A stretch of DNA of 8,056 nt from Anaerolineae bacterium (GTDB lineage: Bacteria; Chloroflexota; Anaerolineae; J102), in assembly GCA_026992375.1 (NCBI GenBank), contig JALXAF010000091.1, forward strand, positions 1 to 8,056, in the 5' to 3' direction. A program made the position numbers and the translations under genes. Positions within the stretch are counted from its first letter, which is position 1; each line of letters opens with the position of its first letter. The notes below the pieces were generated by a model, which was not told the origin of the DNA, ran no database searches, and worked only from the letters and a program-made list of their open reading frames with translations. This document shows, piece after piece, positions 5,468 through 8,056 of the stretch.

Positions 5468-6394
5468 ATGGGTGAATGGATTCAGGCCATCGATCGGGCC
5501 AGCATTCCTTTTCTCGTCTGGTTGCAGGAATTTCAGTCCGACGGGCTGACGTCGGTGATGCGATTTTTCAGCTATCTGGGAACCGAATACTTCTTCATCC
5601 TGCTGTTGCCTTTCCTCTATTGGACCATCTCCAAACGATGGGGGGCCATGGTGGCTTTTGCATTGATCTTCTCCAGTTATCTATCCAGTTTCATCAAAGC
5701 GATCTTCAATCTGCCCCGGCCTCCGTCTCCGCCCGTGGAGAAATTGTGGCATGAGACATCGCCAAGTTTTATCAGCGGGCACGCCACCACAGCCATGGCG
5801 ATTTGGGGAACGCTGGCGGCCCTGACGCGTCGCACCTGGTTCTGGATATTGGCTATTTTCCTCATCTTCTTTATCGGATTTTCGCGGCTTTATCTTGGCG
5901 TGCACTACCCGGCCGACGTCATCGGCGGATGGCTGATCGGTCTGCTGGTCGCCTGGGGCGTGGTTACGCTTCTTCCCCGCCTGGAGGATACGATCAAATC
6001 CTGGTCTGCGGGCAAGATGTTGTTGGCCGCATTGGCGCTCTCGCTTTTGCTGACCTTCATCCTTCCGTCATGGTCGGCGGAAAAACTATGGCCCGCTCCC
6101 ACCGCGGTACAGCTTGGCGGATTGCTGTTCGGGATGTTGGCGGGCCTGGCATGGGATGTGAAATCCCTGCATTTTCGGGTGGAAGCCTCGTGGGGCAAAC
6201 GCTTGCTGCGTCTGCTGGTGGGATTGCTCCTGCTGGCCGCGGTCTACGTCGGCCCCAAGCTGCTCTTCGATCAATTTGGCGCTATGGCTTATATGGCGGC
6301 GCAAACGCTGCGATTCTTGCGTTATGCACTGGTGGGATTCGTCGTTTCGGGCCTGGCCCCGTGGCTTTTCGGCCTGTTGAGGCTGAGTGACTGA
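5468..6394 (+). CDS. PAP2-family membrane phosphatase
   Basis: The product is a 308-residue integral membrane phosphatase of the PAP2 / phosphatidic acid phosphatase superfamily, acting on lipid phosphates or isoprenoid diphosphates at the membrane. All three catalytic motifs are intact: 'KAIFNLPRP' (K77 to R84-P85), 'FISGHATTA' (S103, G104, H105) and 'SRLYLGVHYPAD' (S139, R140, H146, D150). Helices at about 42-53, 60-76, 108-120, 123-138 and 151-169 surround the active site. After the core come about 140 further residues with three to four more hydrophobic helices (about 184-200, 214-228, 247-263, 284-304), making it longer than minimal PAP2 enzymes. ATG 5468 is chosen because GGAGG (5458-5462) is five bases upstream; a TTG at 5450 lies before that site and is rejected. 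Substrate cannot be told; undecaprenyl diphosphate or a phospholipid is plausible. Confidence 0.92.
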   Translation: MGEWIQAIDRASIPFLVWLQEFQSDGLTSVMRFFSYLGTEYFFILLLPFLYWTISKRWGAMVAFALIFSSYLSSFIKAIFNLPRPPSPPVEKLWHETSPSFISGHATTAMAIWGTLAALTRRTWFWILAIFLIFFIGFSRLYLGVHYPADVIGGWLIGLLVAWGVVTLLPRLEDTIKSWSAGKMLLAALALSLLLTFILPSWSAEKLWPAPTAVQLGGLLFGMLAGLAWDVKSLHFRVEASWGKRLLRLLVGLLLLAAVYVGPKLLFDQFGAMAYMAAQTLRFLRYALVGFVVSGLAPWLFGLLRLSD

Positions 6395-6932
6395 CGCCTT
6401 CCTGCGAGATGTCGAACTCGATGAGAATCTCAGAGCCAACCTGTTCTCGTTTTTGCGGATAGGTGTATCGATTCAGCAATTGTAAGACGGCGCTATTGTT
6501 GGCGTCGACATTCGCCACCAGCCTTCTCACGCTCTCTCGGAGCGCTTCCTCGATGAGAATGGCCAAAAGCCGCGCGCCCACGCCGCGTTTTTGGAAAGCG
6601 TCGCAGACCGTGATGGCGACTTCGGCGACGTCATCGCCGATGCAAATGTAGCGAGCGCCAGCGATGGGGACGCCGCGTCGTTCGGGCAGATCGACGAATG
6701 CCAGAAATCCCGCGCCCTGATTGTAACCCGCTTCCGCCAACGCCCGGGCTTCTTCCAGAATGCGCATGGGGCTCAGGTTGGACGCGGGCTCGCGAAAACG
6801 CTGGTAGAAGCTTTCGGGGCTGAGTTGCCGATAGATGTACACCAACTGGTTGACGTCGGCGGGCAACATGCGCCGCACGGTGACGGTTTGACCGTCGGTT
6901 GTTTGGAATGTGATGGGGGATTTGCGATTCAT
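6282..6932 (-). CDS. GNAT-family N-acetyltransferase
   Basis: This is a 216-residue GNAT acetyltransferase, which transfers acetyl from acetyl-CoA to an amine on an unknown substrate. The core runs from about residue 17 ('VTVRRMLPADVNQLVYIYRQLSPESFYQRF') to about 175. The acetyl-CoA pyrophosphate-binding motif is 'QKRGVG' (114-119), preceded by the strand 'VAEVAITVC' and followed by the helix 'ARLLAILIEEA'; 'NVDANNSAVLQLLNR' (141-155) is the usual following motif. The early 'LSPESFYQRF' segment resembles the acetyltransferase part of Pat-like protein lysine acetyltransferases. ATG at 6932 is preferred over TTG at 6938 because AGAAGG lies six bases before it. Residues from about 180 to the end are read from the strand opposite the PAP2 gene and look like a non-conserved extension. 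Confidence 0.88.
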   Translation of the reverse strand: MNRKSPITFQTTDGQTVTVRRMLPADVNQLVYIYRQLSPESFYQRFREPASNLSPMRILEEARALAEAGYNQGAGFLAFVDLPERRGVPIAGARYICIGDDVAEVAITVCDAFQKRGVGARLLAILIEEALRESVRRLVANVDANNSAVLQLLNRYTYPQKREQVGSEILIEFDISQEGVSHSASTGRKATGPGPKRRIPPVHNARIAAFAPPYKP

Positions 6933-6964
6933 GGGCAACCTTCTCGACGCGATGCGTCACATCT

Positions 6965-6993
6965 ATTGTACCCATGAAGTCGAAACAACACAA
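6965..6993 (-). promoter_or_regulatory. Sigma70-type promoter for the acetyltransferase gene
   Basis: On the minus strand TTGTGT (6993-6988) is followed after exactly 17 bases by TACAAT (6970-6965), a 5 of 6 match to the -10 consensus. Transcription would begin near 6958, leaving a leader of about 26 bases before the ATG at 6932, with its ribosome binding site inside. Confidence 0.6.
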
Positions 6994-7042
6994 GGGGCAA
7001 GCTTACATTCATTCCAGATGGAGATCGTGAGCGCCTCGAAGG

Positions 7043-7071
7043 TTGACGCCCGACGCGCTCCATGCTAAACT
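7043..7071 (+). promoter_or_regulatory. Sigma70-type promoter for the aspartate kinase gene
   Basis: TTGACG (7043-7048, 5 of 6 to the -35 consensus) is separated by 17 bases from TAAACT (7066-7071, 4 of 6 to the -10 consensus). Transcription would begin near 7078, giving a leader of about 113 bases that contains a terminator-like hairpin. The promoter is divergent from that of the acetyltransferase gene, with the two -35 boxes about 50 bases apart. Confidence 0.5.
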
Positions 7072-7128
7072 TGCTGACGTTTTCATCGCGTCGCGTTAGC
7101 GTCGCAAAATCTGGCAATCATCGTTGCT

Positions 7129-7170
7129 TGCCTCGACCGGAAATCAGTCTTCCGTCGGGGCGTTCTTTTT
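7129..7170 (+). terminator. Terminator-like hairpin in the aspartate kinase leader (possible attenuator)
   Basis: Bases 7130-7136 pair with 7155-7161 (seven pairs, one G-T); after a bulged C at 7137, CGGAA (7138-7142) pairs with TTCCG (7150-7154) around a seven-base loop. One base later comes TTCTTTTT (7163-7170). This is a good intrinsic terminator shape, lying only 20 bases before the ATG of the kinase gene and downstream of its best promoter. A competing stem GGCAA (7113-7117) with TTGCC (7128-7132) would use part of the terminator's left arm. No lysine riboswitch, T-box or leader peptide was recognised. Confidence 0.55.
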
Positions 7171-7190
7171 ATCGAATGGAGCCATTGTCC

Positions 7191-8056
7191 ATGCTTGTCC
7201 TCAAGTTCGGAGGCACGTCGGTGGGTTCCGCCGACGCTATCGCCCAAACGATTTCCGTCATCGCCAACGCAAAAGCAAAAGACCTGCACAGCGTCGTGGT
7301 CACTTCCGCCATGAGCGGCGTCACCGATCTGCTGGTGAAATCGGCTCGGGCCGCGGCCGCGGGCCAACGACAGCCCTTCCTTGACGCCCGCGAAGTCCTG
7401 TTCGAAAAGCATCTCACCGCCGCTCGCGAGCTCGTCGACAGCGAGGAGGAGCGGACGATTTACGAGCAGCATATCACCGAGCAGTTGGAGTTCTTTTCTC
7501 GATTGTGTTCTTCCATCAATGTGCTGGGCGAATTGACTCCGCGCGGGCTGGATGTGGTCTCGGGCCTGGGTGAGCGCATGTCCGCCCCCTTGCTGGCTGC
7601 GGCGCTGCGGGCCCGAGGCGTTCGGGCCGCCTGGGTGGACGCGACCGAAATCGTGGTCACTGACGACAATTTCGGCGAGGCCGCGCCCCTGCTGGGCCCC
7701 ACCTGCGCTCGGGCGCAGAGTCGTCTCCAGCCGATGCTCGAGGAGGGCGTCACGCCGGTGGTCACCGGTTTCGTGGGCGCCACAGAATCGGGCGTCCCCA
7801 CCACGCTGGGCCGCGGCGGCTCCGATTTCTCCGCCGCCATCCTGGGCTCCTGCCTGCCTGCGAATGAAATCCAAATCTGGACCGACGTCAACGGCATCCT
7901 CTCTGCGGACCCACGCATCGCGCCTCAGGCCCGCACCCTCAAACGGCTCTCCTACAACGAGGCGGCGGAGTTGGCGTACTTCGGAGCCAAGGTGCTTCAT
8001 CCCAAGACCCTGCTGCCCGCCATCGAGCGGGGCATCCCTGTGCGGATTTTGAACAC
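7191..8056 (+). CDS. Aspartate kinase, 5' part (continues past the window)
   Basis: Aspartate kinase phosphorylates L-aspartate to 4-aspartyl phosphate, the first step toward lysine, threonine, methionine and, in many bacteria, diaminopimelate for the cell wall. The 288 complete codons present cover the amino-acid kinase domain: 'KFGGTSVG' (5-12), 'VVTSAMSGVTD' (36-46), 'GLGERMSAPLL' (126-135), 'TTLGRGGSDFSA' (204-215), 'IWTDVNGILSADPR' (229-242) and 'LSYNEAAELAYFGAKVLHPKT' (253-273). The regulatory ACT domains expected after about residue 300 lie outside, so feedback type (lysine or threonine) and possible fusion to homoserine dehydrogenase cannot be judged. ATG 7191 is chosen because it begins with the canonical short N-terminus and has GGAG (7178-7181) nine bases upstream. 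The frame is open upstream, with ATGs at 7176 and 7062, but the latter would read through the promoter and hairpin. Confidence 0.93.
   Translation, partial: MLVLKFGGTSVGSADAIAQTISVIANAKAKDLHSVVVTSAMSGVTDLLVKSARAAAAGQRQPFLDAREVLFEKHLTAARELVDSEEERTIYEQHITEQLEFFSRLCSSINVLGELTPRGLDVVSGLGERMSAPLLAAALRARGVRAAWVDATEIVVTDDNFGEAAPLLGPTCARAQSRLQPMLEEGVTPVVTGFVGATESGVPTTLGRGGSDFSAAILGSCLPANEIQIWTDVNGILSADPRIAPQARTLKRLSYNEAAELAYFGAKVLHPKTLLPAIERGIPVRILN

Noticed and set aside
5803..6390. A 195-codon alternative frame inside the PAP2 gene
   Set aside because: It is a shadow of a gene with intact PAP2 catalytic motifs and has no recognisable domain.
7062..7190. In-frame ATG at 7062 that would extend the aspartate kinase by 43 residues or act as a leader peptide
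   Set aside because: It lies upstream of the predicted transcription start, has no clear ribosome binding site, would read through the hairpin, and there is no stop before the kinase start, so it is not a leader peptide.
7083..8000. A 305-codon frame antisense to the aspartate kinase
   Set aside because: The sense strand has all aspartate kinase motifs in order; the antisense frame is a composition artefact.

Overview
The window reads as a piece of a bacterial chromosome with moderately high GC and no phage or plasmid genes. The gene content is a DUF4013 membrane protein, a DUF1992 protein, an M19 dipeptidase, MnmA, a small membrane-protein cassette, a PAP2 phosphatase, a GNAT acetyltransferase and an aspartate kinase. 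Intergenic gaps are packed with GC-rich palindromic repeats. Together these best fit an environmental Chloroflexota bacterium (Anaerolineae-like). That assignment is inference from family recall and was not tested by a search.

Layout, left to right. Positions 1-420 are non-coding and hold a row of hairpins. A good sigma70-type promoter (403-431) then drives the DUF4013 gene (523-1236), which ends at an intrinsic terminator (1270-1300). Next come two overlapping genes, DUF1992 (1310-1798) and an M19 membrane dipeptidase-family protein (1770-2762). A 327-base gap (2763-3089) carries two unrelated palindromic repeats. mnmA (best start 3090, not the upstream GTG at 2961) is followed by three tightly packed small membrane-protein genes (4196-5119) that look translationally coupled to it. 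A 210-bp MITE-like element (5229-5438) with 24-bp terminal inverted repeats and a 9-bp near-duplication of its flanks sits just before the ribosome binding site of a PAP2-type phosphatase gene (5468-6394). That gene converges on, and overlaps by 113 bases, a minus-strand GNAT acetyltransferase gene (6932 down to 6282). A divergent promoter region follows, and then an aspartate kinase gene (7191 onward) that runs off the window. The kinase gene has a terminator-like hairpin in its leader.

Functionally these are mostly housekeeping genes: tRNA wobble-uridine thiolation (MnmA), dipeptide hydrolysis (M19), lipid-phosphate dephosphorylation (PAP2), and entry to lysine/threonine/methionine synthesis (aspartate kinase). 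The membrane cassette behind mnmA has no known function. I saw no CRISPR array, toxin-antitoxin pair, defence island, biosynthetic cluster or transposase. The points most worth a second look are the MITE-like element with its covarying hairpin arms, the putative attenuator before the aspartate kinase, the antisense-encoded tail of the acetyltransferase, and the membrane cassette.
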